NCBI RefSeq assembly: GCF_002860345.1
Contig: NZ_NMYC01000001.1
Span: 248,001 to 312,000 of the forward strand
From: Bifidobacterium anseris
GTDB taxonomy: Bacteria; Actinomycetota; Actinomycetes; Actinomycetales; Bifidobacteriaceae
Direction of reading: 5' to 3'
DNA length: 64,000 bases
A program made the translations under genes and the position numbers. The notes beneath the pieces are model-generated. The model did no database searches and was not told the origin of the DNA. It was given only the letters and a program-made list of their open reading frames with translations. Positions 26,026 to 34,677 of the stretch are shown here, piece after piece; position 1 is the first letter of the stretch; each line of letters opens with the position of its first letter.

Positions 26026-27557
26026 GTCAGCTCCTTCGTGCGCAGCGCGATCGCCTCGGTCATGTCGTTCGCATCCGGACGGCCATGGCCGGCGAGGTCG
26101 GCGAGCGTCCACGCCAGACGCATCGAACGGTCGGCGCCACGCAGACTCAACCGCTGCGCGCCGAGCGCCTCGTTGACGACGTCGAGGGCCTCCGTCGGCG
26201 TATGCGCGCGCAGCCACGTGCCCGACGCCTGCGCGTTGCAGCCCCATCCGGTCTCGGCGAACCGCCTGCGGGCGATATCGCGCGCCGCGACGACGCGTGC
26301 GCGCACCGCCTCGCTCGTCTCGCCGCGGGCCGTCGGCGCGACGCCGATGCGTGAGATCGGGTTGACCGGCACCTGGATGTCGATGCGGTCGAGGATCGGC
26401 CCGGACAGGCGCGCGAAGTAGCGGATGCGGTCGCGCTCGCGGCATGTGCAGCGTTCGCCGGTGCCGTAGCCGTAGCCGCACGGGCACGGGTTGGCGGCCA
26501 TGACGAGCTGGAACGAGGCCGGGTAGATGGCCGTGCCCTTCGATCTGGAGACGGCGACGACGCCCGATTCGAGCGGTTCGCGCAGCGTCTGCAGCGCGCG
26601 CGGCGCGAATTCGGGGGCCTCGTCCATGAACAGGACGCCGCGGTGGGCGCGCGTGACGGCGCCGGGCTTGCCGATGCCGCTGCCGCCACCGACGAGCGCG
26701 GGTACCGTGGCCGTGTGGTGCGGCGCCTCGAAGGGCGGCACATCGGTGATGCCGTACGCGCCGAGCGTGCCGCACAGCGAGCGGATCGACGCGACCTCGA
26801 ACTGGTCGCGTTCGTCGAGCGGCGCCATGATGCCGGGCATGCGCGAGGCAAGCATCGTCTTGCCGGTGCCGGGAGGGCCGACCATGAGCACATGATGACC
26901 GCCGGCCGCGGCCACCTCGAGTGCGCGCTTCGCCGGCTGCTGGCCGACGACCTCGGCCATGTCGCCGACCGGCATCGCCATCGTGCCCAGGTCGGCGCGG
27001 CCGTCGGCGATGCCGGGATCCTCGTCGCGCAGCGTGTACGCCGCATGTGCGCCGAACATCTCCATCAGTTCGCCGACATGGGAGACGTAGCGCGGCTCGA
27101 CGCCGTCGACAAGTTCGGCCTCGTCGCGGTTCGCGCGCGGCACGATGACGTGGCGCAGCCCGGCGTCGCGCGCATGCAGCAGTATCGGCAGCAGCCCGTC
27201 GATGGCGTGCACGCTGCCGTCGAGGTTGACCTCGCCGAGCACAACGACACCGACCATGCAGTCGTGCGGGACGACGCCGCTCGCGCTGAGCACGGCGGCG
27301 GCGATCGCCAGATCGTGCGACGATCCGCGCTTGGGCAGCGAGGCGGGGGACATGTTGACGGTCACGCGCGTCTGCGGCCATGTGAAGCCGCTCGCCGCGC
27401 AGCCCGACTTGACGCGTTCGCGCGCCTCGCTCAGCGACGCGTCGGGCAGTCCGATGATCGAGAAGTACGGCAGTCCGGGCGAGATGAAGGCCTGCAGCTG
27501 GATTGTGAAGGCCTTGAGTCCGATGAGCCCGACCGACAGGGCGTTGCCGATGACCAT
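26022..27557 (-). CDS. comM: ComM/YifB-family AAA+ ATPase
   Basis: Mg-chelatase-like AAA+ protein; in proteobacteria ComM is a branch-migration helicase acting in natural transformation. It has 511 residues. The N-terminal ChlI domain starts MVIGNALSVGLIGLKA, with GLPDASLSEARERVKS. Walker A is GPPGTGKTMLASR, Walker B GVLFMDEAPEF. A four-cysteine segment (CPCGYGYGTGERCTC) is typical of the family. The start codon shares a base with the yraN stop, and the stop overlaps the dprA start. Confidence 0.93.
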   Translation of the reverse strand: MVIGNALSVGLIGLKAFTIQLQAFISPGLPYFSIIGLPDASLSEARERVKSGCAASGFTWPQTRVTVNMSPASLPKRGSSHDLAIAAAVLSASGVVPHDCMVGVVVLGEVNLDGSVHAIDGLLPILLHARDAGLRHVIVPRANRDEAELVDGVEPRYVSHVGELMEMFGAHAAYTLRDEDPGIADGRADLGTMAMPVGDMAEVVGQQPAKRALEVAAAGGHHVLMVGPPGTGKTMLASRMPGIMAPLDERDQFEVASIRSLCGTLGAYGITDVPPFEAPHHTATVPALVGGGSGIGKPGAVTRAHRGVLFMDEAPEFAPRALQTLREPLESGVVAVSRSKGTAIYPASFQLVMAANPCPCGYGYGTGERCTCRERDRIRYFARLSGPILDRIDIQVPVNPISRIGVAPTARGETSEAVRARVVAARDIARRRFAETGWGCNAQASGTWLRAHTPTEALDVVNEALGAQRLSLRGADRSMRLAWTLADLAGHGRPDANDMTEAIALRTKELT

Positions 27558-28228
27558 CAGAACGCCCCTGGGATGTGGCGCACGTCGACGTCGTCGCCGG
27601 ACACGCTCAGCGCGATCACGTCGAAGCGGATGGCGACGTGCGGAACCTTCGCGCCGCGCGTCGCGAGCCACTGCCCGGCCGCGCGGCGCAGATTGACCTG
27701 CTTGGCCGGGTGGACGGCCTCCTCGGGGGCGCCGAAGCGGCGTGTGCGCCGCGTCTTGACCTCGACGAACAGGATCGTGCGGTTCGGCGTGACGGCGATG
27801 ACGTCGATCTCGCCGTAGCGGGTGCGGTAGTTCATGCCGATGACGCGCACGCCCCGGCATTCGAGCCATGCCCGCGCGGTCTCCTCGCCGGTGGCGCCGA
27901 GCTCGCGGGCCGACATGCCTGGCATCGCGAGGCGGGCGAGGCAGGCGTGCAGCCGCGCGGCCGCCTCGTCGTCGCCGTCGGCGAACTCGTCGCCGATGAG
28001 GTCGCCACCGAGGAAGTCGTCACTGCTGAGGTCGTCGCCGGTCCCGAAGTTGGCGGCCTCGCCTCTCGCCGTCTTCGTCATCGGCGTGGTAGCCGGCGCG
28101 GCGCCGAACGCCGGCGCATCCCATATGTCCTCGTCGTGCTCGAACACGGTCCATGCGTCGCTTTCGGCGGTTCCGGTCCCCGTCCCGGCAGTCCATGTCC
28201 CGGTTTCGTCCATCGTGGTCTTCTCCAT
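27557..28228 (-). CDS. yraN: YraN (UPF0102) family protein with a long acidic N-terminal extension
   Basis: The last 120 residues form a YraN/UPF0102 domain of the endonuclease-like fold: GATGEETARAWLECRG, RTRYGEIDVIAV and ILFVEVKTRRTRRFG hold the E-x10-D-x-E-V-K nuclease-type pattern. Biochemical function is unproven. It has 223 residues, against about 120 in most homologues; the first 100 are acidic (many Asp/Glu/Gly/Thr) and look disordered. The distal start is supported by GGAGG five bases before ATG 28228. An alternative start at the later methionines would give a normal-size protein but lacks a good site. Confidence 0.85.
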   Translation of the reverse strand: MEKTTMDETGTWTAGTGTGTAESDAWTVFEHDEDIWDAPAFGAAPATTPMTKTARGEAANFGTGDDLSSDDFLGGDLIGDEFADGDDEAAARLHACLARLAMPGMSARELGATGEETARAWLECRGVRVIGMNYRTRYGEIDVIAVTPNRTILFVEVKTRRTRRFGAPEEAVHPAKQVNLRRAAGQWLATRGAKVPHVAIRFDVIALSVSGDDVDVRHIPGAF

Positions 28229-28452
28229 GTCATCCTCCTTGCGGCCGGCGCCGCGATTGCATGCGCGGCGTCACGAACGGTCGCGTCCATCGAAGCAGCG
28301 GATGGGGCGGCTGTGGATGACACGCCGGAAGGGTGTGTCGAATGTGGATGGAGCCGCCCGTTGTCCACAACGGGTCGCCGCCGCTGTGGACAACGGATGG
28401 CCGAAGGCGGCGAAACGGCCTTGTGGCGCCGATGCGCGCCCGAGACGACGAA
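28229..28452. other. Intergenic region with DnaA-box-like cluster
   Basis: No gene is seen in this stretch upstream of yraN. It holds four DnaA-box-like nonamers in 82 bases. Two are exact TTGTCCACA, in opposite orientation (28361-28369 plus; 28385-28393 minus), both within CCGTTGTCCACA. Two on the minus strand differ by up to two bases (28312-28320, 28343-28351). TTGTCCACA is the common actinobacterial DnaA box. The replication origin itself is not expected here. Confidence 0.55.
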
Positions 28453-28488
28453 GGGGCCGTGTCCGGCACATCGGTCGGACACGGCCCC
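28453..28488 (-). terminator. pdxY terminator
   Basis: Perfect 13-base arms GGGGCCGTGTCCG (28453-28465) and complement (28476-28488) with a 10-base loop, read after pdxY on the minus strand and followed by TT. Confidence 0.75.
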
Positions 28489-28543
28489 TGCAAGGCCTCT
28501 GGAGGAGGCGATCGCCGCCGGCGAAACCGGCGGGGGAGAAAAA

Positions 28544-29416
28544 TCAGTCGACGAGGCTCGTCAGCTCGCCGAGGCTCAGCTCGAAGCTCACGCCGCGCTC
28601 CTCGTAATGCGGCTGGAAGCGCGTCTGCTCCATCGCGTTGTGCACGAACTCGCCGGCGAGACGGGCCGCGGCGGCCAGATCGAGGCCGGCCATGACGCCG
28701 CCGATCATCGCCGACGCGAAGGCGTCGCCGGTGCCATGGCACATGAACGGCAGCTTCTCGTGCACGCATTCGGTCATCGAATCGAGCCCGGCCTCGCGGT
28801 TCGCGACGAAGTTGCGGATGCGGCCGTCGTCATGGTCGATGCCCTTGAGCACGACGTTCTTCGCGCCCAGATCGAACAGGCGGCCGATGATCGCGCGCAC
28901 CTGTTCGTCGGTGATGTCCTGGCCCGGATAGTCGCGCCCCGTCAGGATCGACGCCTCGGTGAGGTTCGGCATGAGCAGGTCGGCGCCTTCGACGAGCGCG
29001 CCCATCGCCTCGCACAGCTCGGCCGTGTACGTCGGATACATCTCGCCGGCATCGCCCATGACCGGGTCGACGAAACGCAGCGCCTTCGGATACTCGCGGT
29101 ACAGGCGTTCGATGATCGCCACCTGGTCAGGCGAGCCGAGGAAGCCCGAATAGACGCCGTCGAGGTCGACGCCCTCCTTGCCCCACGCGTCGAGATAGGC
29201 GCCGAGCATATCGGTCGTGTCCTCCATCGTGAAGACCTTGTAGCGCGTATGCGCCGAGAACAGTGCGGTCGGCACCGGGCACACGTCGCAGCCGGCGGCC
29301 GACAGGATCGGGATCGCGGCGGTCAGCGAGCATTTGCCGTAGCCGCACATGTCGTGCACGGCGGCGATGCGGGGGATGTATTCACGGTTGCGGTTGTACA
29401 GGGTGATCTCGGTCAT
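28544..29416 (-). CDS. pdxY: Pyridoxal/pyridoxamine kinase
   Basis: Ribokinase-fold kinase making pyridoxal 5'-phosphate from the unphosphorylated vitamer, 290 residues. Conserved parts are IAAVHDMCGYGKCSLT at the substrate site, VDPVMGDAGEMYPTY, LLMPNLTEASILTG and the anion-hole/catalytic segment HGTGDAFASAM with the catalytic Asp. The start at 29416 has AAGGAAGGA upstream. It is divergent from metY, a PLP enzyme, which may be meaningful. Confidence 0.92.
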   Translation of the reverse strand: MTEITLYNRNREYIPRIAAVHDMCGYGKCSLTAAIPILSAAGCDVCPVPTALFSAHTRYKVFTMEDTTDMLGAYLDAWGKEGVDLDGVYSGFLGSPDQVAIIERLYREYPKALRFVDPVMGDAGEMYPTYTAELCEAMGALVEGADLLMPNLTEASILTGRDYPGQDITDEQVRAIIGRLFDLGAKNVVLKGIDHDDGRIRNFVANREAGLDSMTECVHEKLPFMCHGTGDAFASAMIGGVMAGLDLAAAARLAGEFVHNAMEQTRFQPHYEERGVSFELSLGELTSLVD

Positions 29417-29773
29417 GGCGTCCTTCCTTGATGCGTGGCGTGCCGATCGGTCGTTCGTACGCCACTGTAGGACGACGGATCGCGTTTCGCATGTCGCGTA
29501 CGGTCGTCGGGCCGCGGTTACGGCGTGTCGCGCAGGGCGGCTCGGGGCATCTGGCACACCACCCGTGCTCGTATGCCGCGCCGTGATAGACGGGTATAGG
29601 AAACGGCGATAACGCGGCGCTTGCACCGGCCTCGCGCCGCCCCGTACAGTCGGCCGTGGGCGGCGATTCGCGCCGCGGACGACCACCAATCACCACGACA
29701 ACCACAACCACACAACAACGACCACAGACCACAACGACCCCGCGCACCCGGCGGGGAGCAAAGGACGGATACG
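29417..29773. other. Divergent pdxY-metY intergenic region
   Basis: No gene is supported here. A minus-strand TACAGT-GG (29464-29469) probably serves pdxY with a 40-base leader. A plus-strand TACAGT (29645-29650) probably serves metY with a leader of about 115 bases. Bases 29689-29747 of that leader are almost only A and C (runs of CAA/CCA/CAC) and can hardly fold. No known riboswitch is recognised. Confidence 0.5.
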
Positions 29774-31090
29774 ATGACCGACGAGAGGAACCCACGCCAG
29801 CATTTCGAGACGCTGCAGCTGCACGCGGGGCAGGAGAGCGCCGACCCGGCAAGCGACGCGCGCGCCGTGCCGATCTACCAGACCACGAGCTACGTCTTCC
29901 ACGACTTCGACCATGCTGCCGCGCGCTTCGGACTGGCCGACCCGGGCAACATCTACGGAAGGCTGACGAATTCGACGCAGGCCGTCCTCGAGGAGCGCAT
30001 CGCCGCGCTCGAAGGCGGCACGGCGGCGCTCGCGGTCGCCTCGGGCGCCGCCGCCGTCGACTACGCGGTGCGCAACATCACGCAGTCCGGCGACCACATC
30101 GTCGCCGCGAAGAACATCTACGGCGGCACCTACAACCTGCTGCGGCACACGCTCGAACGAGACGGCATCCACACGACCTTCGTCGACCTCGACCCCGCCG
30201 CCTTCGAGGATGCGATCGGGGAGGACACGAAGCTCGTCTACTTCGAGACCTTCGGCAACCCGAACGCCGACTTCCCTGACTTCGAGGCGATCGCCGAGGT
30301 CGCGCACCGCCACGGGCTGCCGGTCGTCGTCGACAACACCTTCGCGACGCCCTACCTGTTCCGCCCGCTCGAGCACGGCGCCGACATCGTCGTCGAATCG
30401 GCGACGAAGTTCATCGGCGGCCACGGCACGACGCTCGGCGGCGTCATCATCGAAGGCGGCGACTTCGACTGGTCGGCCACTCCTGGCAAATTCCCGACGC
30501 TGACCGAACCCGACCCCTCCTACCACGGGCTCAACTTCCACGAGGCGCTCGGCCCGGCCGCATTCGTCACGCGCATCCGCGCGATCCTGCTGCGCGACAC
30601 CGGTGCGACGCTTTCGCCGCTGTCCGCCTTCCTGCTGCTGCAGGGCACGGAGACGCTGTCGCTGCGCGTCGAACGCCACGTCGCCAACGCGCTCGACGTC
30701 ATCGACTACCTCAAGACGGTCCCCGAGGTCGTCTCGATCTCCCACCCGTCGATCGAGGGGCGCGCCGACCACGAACGCTACGCAAAGACCTTCCCGAACG
30801 GCGCATGCCCGATCTTCACCTTCGACATCAGGGGAGGACGCGGCGCGGCGCGCGTGTTCATCGACAACCTCCACCTGTTCTCGCTGCTGGCGAACGTCGC
30901 CGACGTCAAGAGCCTCGTCATCCATCCGGCCTCGACGACGCACGCACAGGAGTCCGAGGCCGAGCTCGCCGACCAGGGCATCCATCAGGGCACGATCCGC
31001 CTGTCGATCGGCACCGAGCACATCGACGACATCATCGCCGACCTCGACGGCGCCTTCCGGGCGGTGCGTGGGAGCGGCTACGCGGACTGA
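29774..31090 (+). CDS. metY: O-acetylhomoserine sulfhydrylase (Cys/Met metabolism PLP enzyme)
   Basis: 438-residue enzyme of the Cys/Met-metabolism family. It joins O-acetylhomoserine with sulfide to give homocysteine, or acts on a related substrate. Visible: YQTTSYVF near the N-terminus, YGRLTNSTQAVLEERIAALE, the PLP-binding lysine in SATKFIGGHGTTLGG, PVVVDNTFATPYLF, and the C-terminal VIHPASTTHAQ typical of MetY. Its length is that of MetY rather than MetB (about 390). It starts at 29774 after AAAGGA. Upstream is an unusual A/C-rich leader; downstream is a 19-bp hairpin. Confidence 0.93.
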   Translation: MTDERNPRQHFETLQLHAGQESADPASDARAVPIYQTTSYVFHDFDHAAARFGLADPGNIYGRLTNSTQAVLEERIAALEGGTAALAVASGAAAVDYAVRNITQSGDHIVAAKNIYGGTYNLLRHTLERDGIHTTFVDLDPAAFEDAIGEDTKLVYFETFGNPNADFPDFEAIAEVAHRHGLPVVVDNTFATPYLFRPLEHGADIVVESATKFIGGHGTTLGGVIIEGGDFDWSATPGKFPTLTEPDPSYHGLNFHEALGPAAFVTRIRAILLRDTGATLSPLSAFLLLQGTETLSLRVERHVANALDVIDYLKTVPEVVSISHPSIEGRADHERYAKTFPNGACPIFTFDIRGGRGAARVFIDNLHLFSLLANVADVKSLVIHPASTTHAQESEAELADQGIHQGTIRLSIGTEHIDDIIADLDGAFRAVRGSGYAD

Positions 31091-31109
31091 GCCTCCACAG
31101 CGACGACCA

Positions 31110-31151
31110 CATGGGCGACCCCGCGGCGCATCCGCCGCGGGGTCGCCCATG
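31110..31151 (+). terminator. metY terminator
   Basis: Perfect 19-base arms (31110-31128, 31133-31151) closed by a CATC tetraloop, no U-run. Confidence 0.8.
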
Positions 31152-31286
31152 GCGGCGTGTACGGCCTGTTATGCTGGATTAGGCGCACCCCCGCCGTTTG
31201 TCTGAAGCAGTGGATACGTTCACCTGTGGTGGACCGCTTCCCCGGACGCGAACGGCCGGGGCGCCGTGTCCGTTCCTGCTATCCCG

Positions 31287-32819
31287 ATGGAGTATGGTGT
31301 GGCCGACATTATCACCGTGATGAATCTTGGATGGGCGTACGCGCCCGCGTCCGAAGGGGACGACGCGCGCACCGCGCTGCACGACGTGAGCTGCTACGTG
31401 CCGCGCGGCGGCGTCATCGGCGTGCTCGGACCGAGCGGCTCGGGCAAATCGACCTTCGCGAAGGCGCTCGTCGGACTCGTCCCGCACTGCACGGCGGGCA
31501 CGCTCACCGGCTATGCGCGCATCGCCGACATGAACGTCAAAAGCACATCGGTGTCCAATCTTTCGCTGCGCGTCGGCTACGTCGGACAGGACCCGTGGGG
31601 GCAGACCGTGGGCGAGACGGTCGAGGAGGAGATTGCGTTCCCGCTCGAGAACCGCGGCGTGGCGCCCGACGAGATTCGCGCGCGCGTCGACGAGGTCCTC
31701 GCGATGCTGCACATCGAGGCGCTGCGCCACCGGCTGACGGCGACACTGTCCGCCGGCGAGCTCGAACGCGTCACGATTGGCTCGGCGATCGCCGCCGGCC
31801 CCGACGTGCTCATCCTCGATGAACCATCGAACACGCTCGACGCGCAAGGCTGCGCCGACCTGTTCGCGATCGTTGAACGCATGCGAGAGAACGACCATAT
31901 GACGACGCTCGTCGTCGAACAGCGCACACGCGAGCTCGCGCGCCACGCCACCGGCGTCTTCCTGATGGTCGGAGGCGAGATCATCCGCCGCACCGGCGCC
32001 GACATCTTCGAACGCGAGGGCGCGCTGCTCGAATCGGTCGGCGTCGACGTGCCGCGCGGCGAGGCGCCCACGCTCACGCTCGCCGACGACGAGCCGACGG
32101 CCGCGCGACAGACCGCCGTCGTCTTCGACCACGTCGCTCTGCGCCATCAGGGTTCGGCGCCCGACGAGCCGCCCGCACTCGAGGACGTCACCTTCGCCGT
32201 CGAACGCGGATCCTTCGTCGGCGTCGTCGGCGCGAACGGCTCGGGCAAGTCGACGCTGTTGCGGCTGCTCGACGCGCAGCTGCGCCCACAAGCGGGCCGC
32301 GTCACCGTCGCCGGCGTCGACGTCGCGCAGCGGCGCACACAGCAGATGGCCAGACTCGTCTCCTACGTCGGTCAGGACCCGTCCGCGACGCTGCTCGGCG
32401 GCACTGTACGCGAGGAGATCGCATGCGGCGCACGCGTCGGCGGCATCCGCGAAACGGACGCGAACGCGCGCGTCAACGAGATGATCCGGCTGTTCGACCT
32501 CTACGGCGTCGAGGACACGCCCGTTGCGCGGCTTTCGAGCGGGCAGCGGCGCGCCACGGCGCTCGCCGCCGCGCTCGCGTCGCGCACGCCGGTCATCGCC
32601 CTCGACGAACCGCTCGCAGGCTTCGACGTGCGGCTGCGCACGCGCGTGCTCGACGCGCTCGCCGAAGCCTGCGAGCGCGGCACGACGGTTGTCATGGCAA
32701 GCGTCGACGTGGCCGCCGTCGACGAATACTGCACGCATGCGGCACGGCTCGACGCCGGACGCCTCGTCGGCTACGGCCGCGTCGCGCACGGCGAGTCAAC
32801 GCAAGGAGGCGCACGATGA
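31287..32819 (+). CDS. ECF transporter, fused double ATPase subunit (EcfA-EcfA'/CbiO-CbiO)
   Basis: Two ABC ATPase domains in one chain, about 510 residues. Domain 1 has Walker A GPSGSGKST, signature LSAGELERV and Walker B VLILDEPSNTLD. Domain 2 (from about 275) has GANGSGKST, LSSGQRRATA and VIALDEPLAGFD. This layout energises energy-coupling-factor vitamin or metal importers together with a T subunit. The T gene overlaps the end by 4 bases. No S (substrate) subunit is encoded nearby, so the cargo is unknown. The start is uncertain: ATG 31287 opens the frame; GTG 31299 has GGAG with better spacing. Confidence 0.88.
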   Translation: MEYGVADIITVMNLGWAYAPASEGDDARTALHDVSCYVPRGGVIGVLGPSGSGKSTFAKALVGLVPHCTAGTLTGYARIADMNVKSTSVSNLSLRVGYVGQDPWGQTVGETVEEEIAFPLENRGVAPDEIRARVDEVLAMLHIEALRHRLTATLSAGELERVTIGSAIAAGPDVLILDEPSNTLDAQGCADLFAIVERMRENDHMTTLVVEQRTRELARHATGVFLMVGGEIIRRTGADIFEREGALLESVGVDVPRGEAPTLTLADDEPTAARQTAVVFDHVALRHQGSAPDEPPALEDVTFAVERGSFVGVVGANGSGKSTLLRLLDAQLRPQAGRVTVAGVDVAQRRTQQMARLVSYVGQDPSATLLGGTVREEIACGARVGGIRETDANARVNEMIRLFDLYGVEDTPVARLSSGQRRATALAAALASRTPVIALDEPLAGFDVRLRTRVLDALAEACERGTTVVMASVDVAAVDEYCTHAARLDAGRLVGYGRVAHGESTQGGAR

Positions 32820-33583
32820 TGAACGGACGGTTCTGCACGCCGGGCGACGGCTGGCTGCATCGGCTCGACACGCGCGTGAAGATGCTCATCTCGATCCTGC
32901 TCGTCGTGCTGTGCGCATGGTGGGGCAACTGGGTCTTTCTCGCCGCTGTGCTCGTGCTCGAACAGCTCATGTTCGTCGCCGACCGCACGCCGGCGCGCTC
33001 CGTCGGCGGCGTGTGGGCCGTGTTCGCGCCGGTCGCCGCGCTCGTTGTGATCGTCATGGCGCTGTGTCTGAACGACTACGGCGACACGACGCTGTGGCAG
33101 TTCGGTTGGTGGCGCGTGAGCGCGCAGTCGCTGACGCTGTGCGGCGTCGTCGCATTGAGGATCATCGACATCGTCTTCGCGTTGATGCTCACCGTGCTGA
33201 CGACGAGCAGACGCGACTGGATCCGCGCGTTGAGCGCATTGCGCGTGCCGTATCCGGCGGCGAGCCGCTTCGTCGACCGGCTCAACTGGCTGCCGCGCTG
33301 GCGGCAGGCGGTGCGTGAGGCGCGCCGCCGTCAGGACGTGCGCGGCGTGGCCCGCACGCCGCTGTCGCGCCTGCGCCGCTGGTTGATCGCGCACGACCTG
33401 ATGGAGCGCTACGACGACCACGCCGTCATCGCCGAACGGCTGCGCGGCGTGTACATCGACCGCGGCGCGGTGCGGCGCACGCTGATGCGGCCGGCGCATA
33501 TGCGGCCCGTCGATTGGCTTGTGGCATGCGCCGCCGTGGCGCTTGCGGCTGGAGTCGTCGCGATGATCATGGTCGGCTGGTGA
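32816..33583 (+). CDS. ECF transporter transmembrane subunit T (EcfT/CbiQ family)
   Basis: 255-residue membrane protein with five hydrophobic segments. The N-terminal HRLDTRVKMLISILLVVL is the EcfT signature (L-D-x-R-x-K). The two Ala-Arg-Gly-like coupling motifs that bind the ATPase are only partly kept: SRRDWIRALSALRVP and ARRRQDVRGV. It overlaps the ATPase gene (ATGA), so the two are translationally coupled. AAGGAGG is just upstream. A strong terminator follows. Confidence 0.87.
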   Translation: MMNGRFCTPGDGWLHRLDTRVKMLISILLVVLCAWWGNWVFLAAVLVLEQLMFVADRTPARSVGGVWAVFAPVAALVVIVMALCLNDYGDTTLWQFGWWRVSAQSLTLCGVVALRIIDIVFALMLTVLTTSRRDWIRALSALRVPYPAASRFVDRLNWLPRWRQAVREARRRQDVRGVARTPLSRLRRWLIAHDLMERYDDHAVIAERLRGVYIDRGAVRRTLMRPAHMRPVDWLVACAAVALAAGVVAMIMVGW

Positions 33584-33608
33584 CGCGCGTCCGGCACGGT
33601 CGCGTTCG

Positions 33609-33624
33609 TTCACTGTTTCACTGT
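33609..33624 (+). repeat. 8-bp tandem duplication before terminator
   Basis: TTCACTGT twice (33609-33616, 33617-33624), then TCACGG. It lies between ecfT and its terminator. Confidence 0.7.
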
Positions 33625-33627
33625 TCA

Positions 33628-33665
33628 CGGTGCGGGCATCATCCTTACGGATGATGCCCGCACCG
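33628..33665 (+). terminator. ecfT terminator
   Basis: Perfect 17-base arms (33628-33644, 33649-33665), loop TTAC, then CTTTTCC. It is one of the few here with a T-run. Confidence 0.88.
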
Positions 33666-33708
33666 CTTTTCCGTCGCTCGGCCGATGCCGCCGACGCCGC
33701 GGGACGCC

Positions 33709-33714
33709 TAGCGT
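33709..33714 (+). promoter_or_regulatory. Candidate -10 box of the ABC exporter
   Basis: TAGCGT followed by GG, 58 bases before the ATPase start. Confidence 0.35.
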
Positions 33715-33772
33715 GGATGCCATCGAAACCACAAACGGCGCGGAGCAACCGCGCCGGCGAAAGGAAACGAAG

Positions 33773-34633
33773 ATGGGCACTGCAACCACACAGATGACGC
33801 CGAACACCACGGCACGGCCTTTCACGGCCGCCTCGCCGCGCACGGCGATCGAGACGATTGACCTCGTCAAGGACTACGGCGAGGGCAGCAGCGTCGTCCA
33901 CGCGCTGCGCGGCGTCAACGTCGCCTTCGAACAGGGCCGCTTCACGGCAATCATGGGACCGTCCGGCTCGGGCAAGTCGACGCTCATGCACACGATGTCT
34001 GGACTCGACGGCGCGAGTAGCGGCCGCGTCATGTTCGAAGGGCACGACCTGACGAAGCTCGGCGACAAGCAGCTGACGATGCTGCGCCGCACACGCATCG
34101 GTTTCGTCTTCCAGAGCTTCAACCTGCTGCCGATGTTCACGGCCGAACAGAACATCCTGATGCCGCTCACGCTCGCCGGCGCGAAGCCGGACCGCCAGTG
34201 GTTCGACCTGCTCGTGCGCACACTTGGCATTCAGGACCGCCTCGCGCACCGGCCCAACGAGCTTTCGGGCGGCCAGCAGCAGCGTGTCGCGATCGCTCGC
34301 GCACTCATCACGAAGCCTGCGCTCGTCTTCGCCGACGAGCCGACGGGCGCGCTCGATTCGGTCTCGAGCGCCGAGGTGCTGAGCTTCCTCAAGAGCTCCG
34401 TCAAGGAACTCGGCCAGACGATCATCATGGTCACCCATGATCCGGTCGCCGCGTCCTACGCGGACCGTGCGATCGTCTTCGCCGACGGCAACATCGTCGC
34501 GGACGTCGACGATCCGACGGCGGCGCAGATGAGCGAACTGCTCATGCGGGAGCGTGAACAGGCGACGCGCGGAGGCGGGACGGTGCCTTTGCCGGTCCAC
34601 AAGGCGCTGCGCACGCAGCAGCCCATGCGCTGA
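33773..34633 (+). CDS. ABC transporter ATP-binding protein, MacB/LolD type
   Basis: 286-residue ATPase. Walker A is GPSGSGKST, Q-loop FVFQSFNLLP, signature LSGGQQQRVAIARAL, Walker B LVFADEPTGALD, all typical of the MacB/LolD/BceA group whose partners are FtsX-type permeases. The first 25 residues and last 35 are extra. It starts at 33773 after AAAGGA. The permease follows after 44 bases. Together with the two-component genes on the other strand this resembles peptide-sensing or detoxification modules (BceRS-AB-like); the resemblance is by layout only. Confidence 0.92.
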   Translation: MGTATTQMTPNTTARPFTAASPRTAIETIDLVKDYGEGSSVVHALRGVNVAFEQGRFTAIMGPSGSGKSTLMHTMSGLDGASSGRVMFEGHDLTKLGDKQLTMLRRTRIGFVFQSFNLLPMFTAEQNILMPLTLAGAKPDRQWFDLLVRTLGIQDRLAHRPNELSGGQQQRVAIARALITKPALVFADEPTGALDSVSSAEVLSFLKSSVKELGQTIIMVTHDPVAASYADRAIVFADGNIVADVDDPTAAQMSELLMREREQATRGGGTVPLPVHKALRTQQPMR

Positions 34634-34677
34634 GACGCCACCGGGACGTCCATCGGAACACAAGGGAGGATATGACG

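Noticed and set aside
28312-28393. Chromosome origin oriC
   Set aside because: DnaA-like boxes are present, but none of the usual origin neighbours (dnaA, dnaN, rpmH) and no AT-rich unwinding element are nearby.
29645-29773. SAM or other riboswitch upstream of metY
   Set aside because: The leader is largely A/C and unstructured; no conserved riboswitch core or terminator before the gene is visible.
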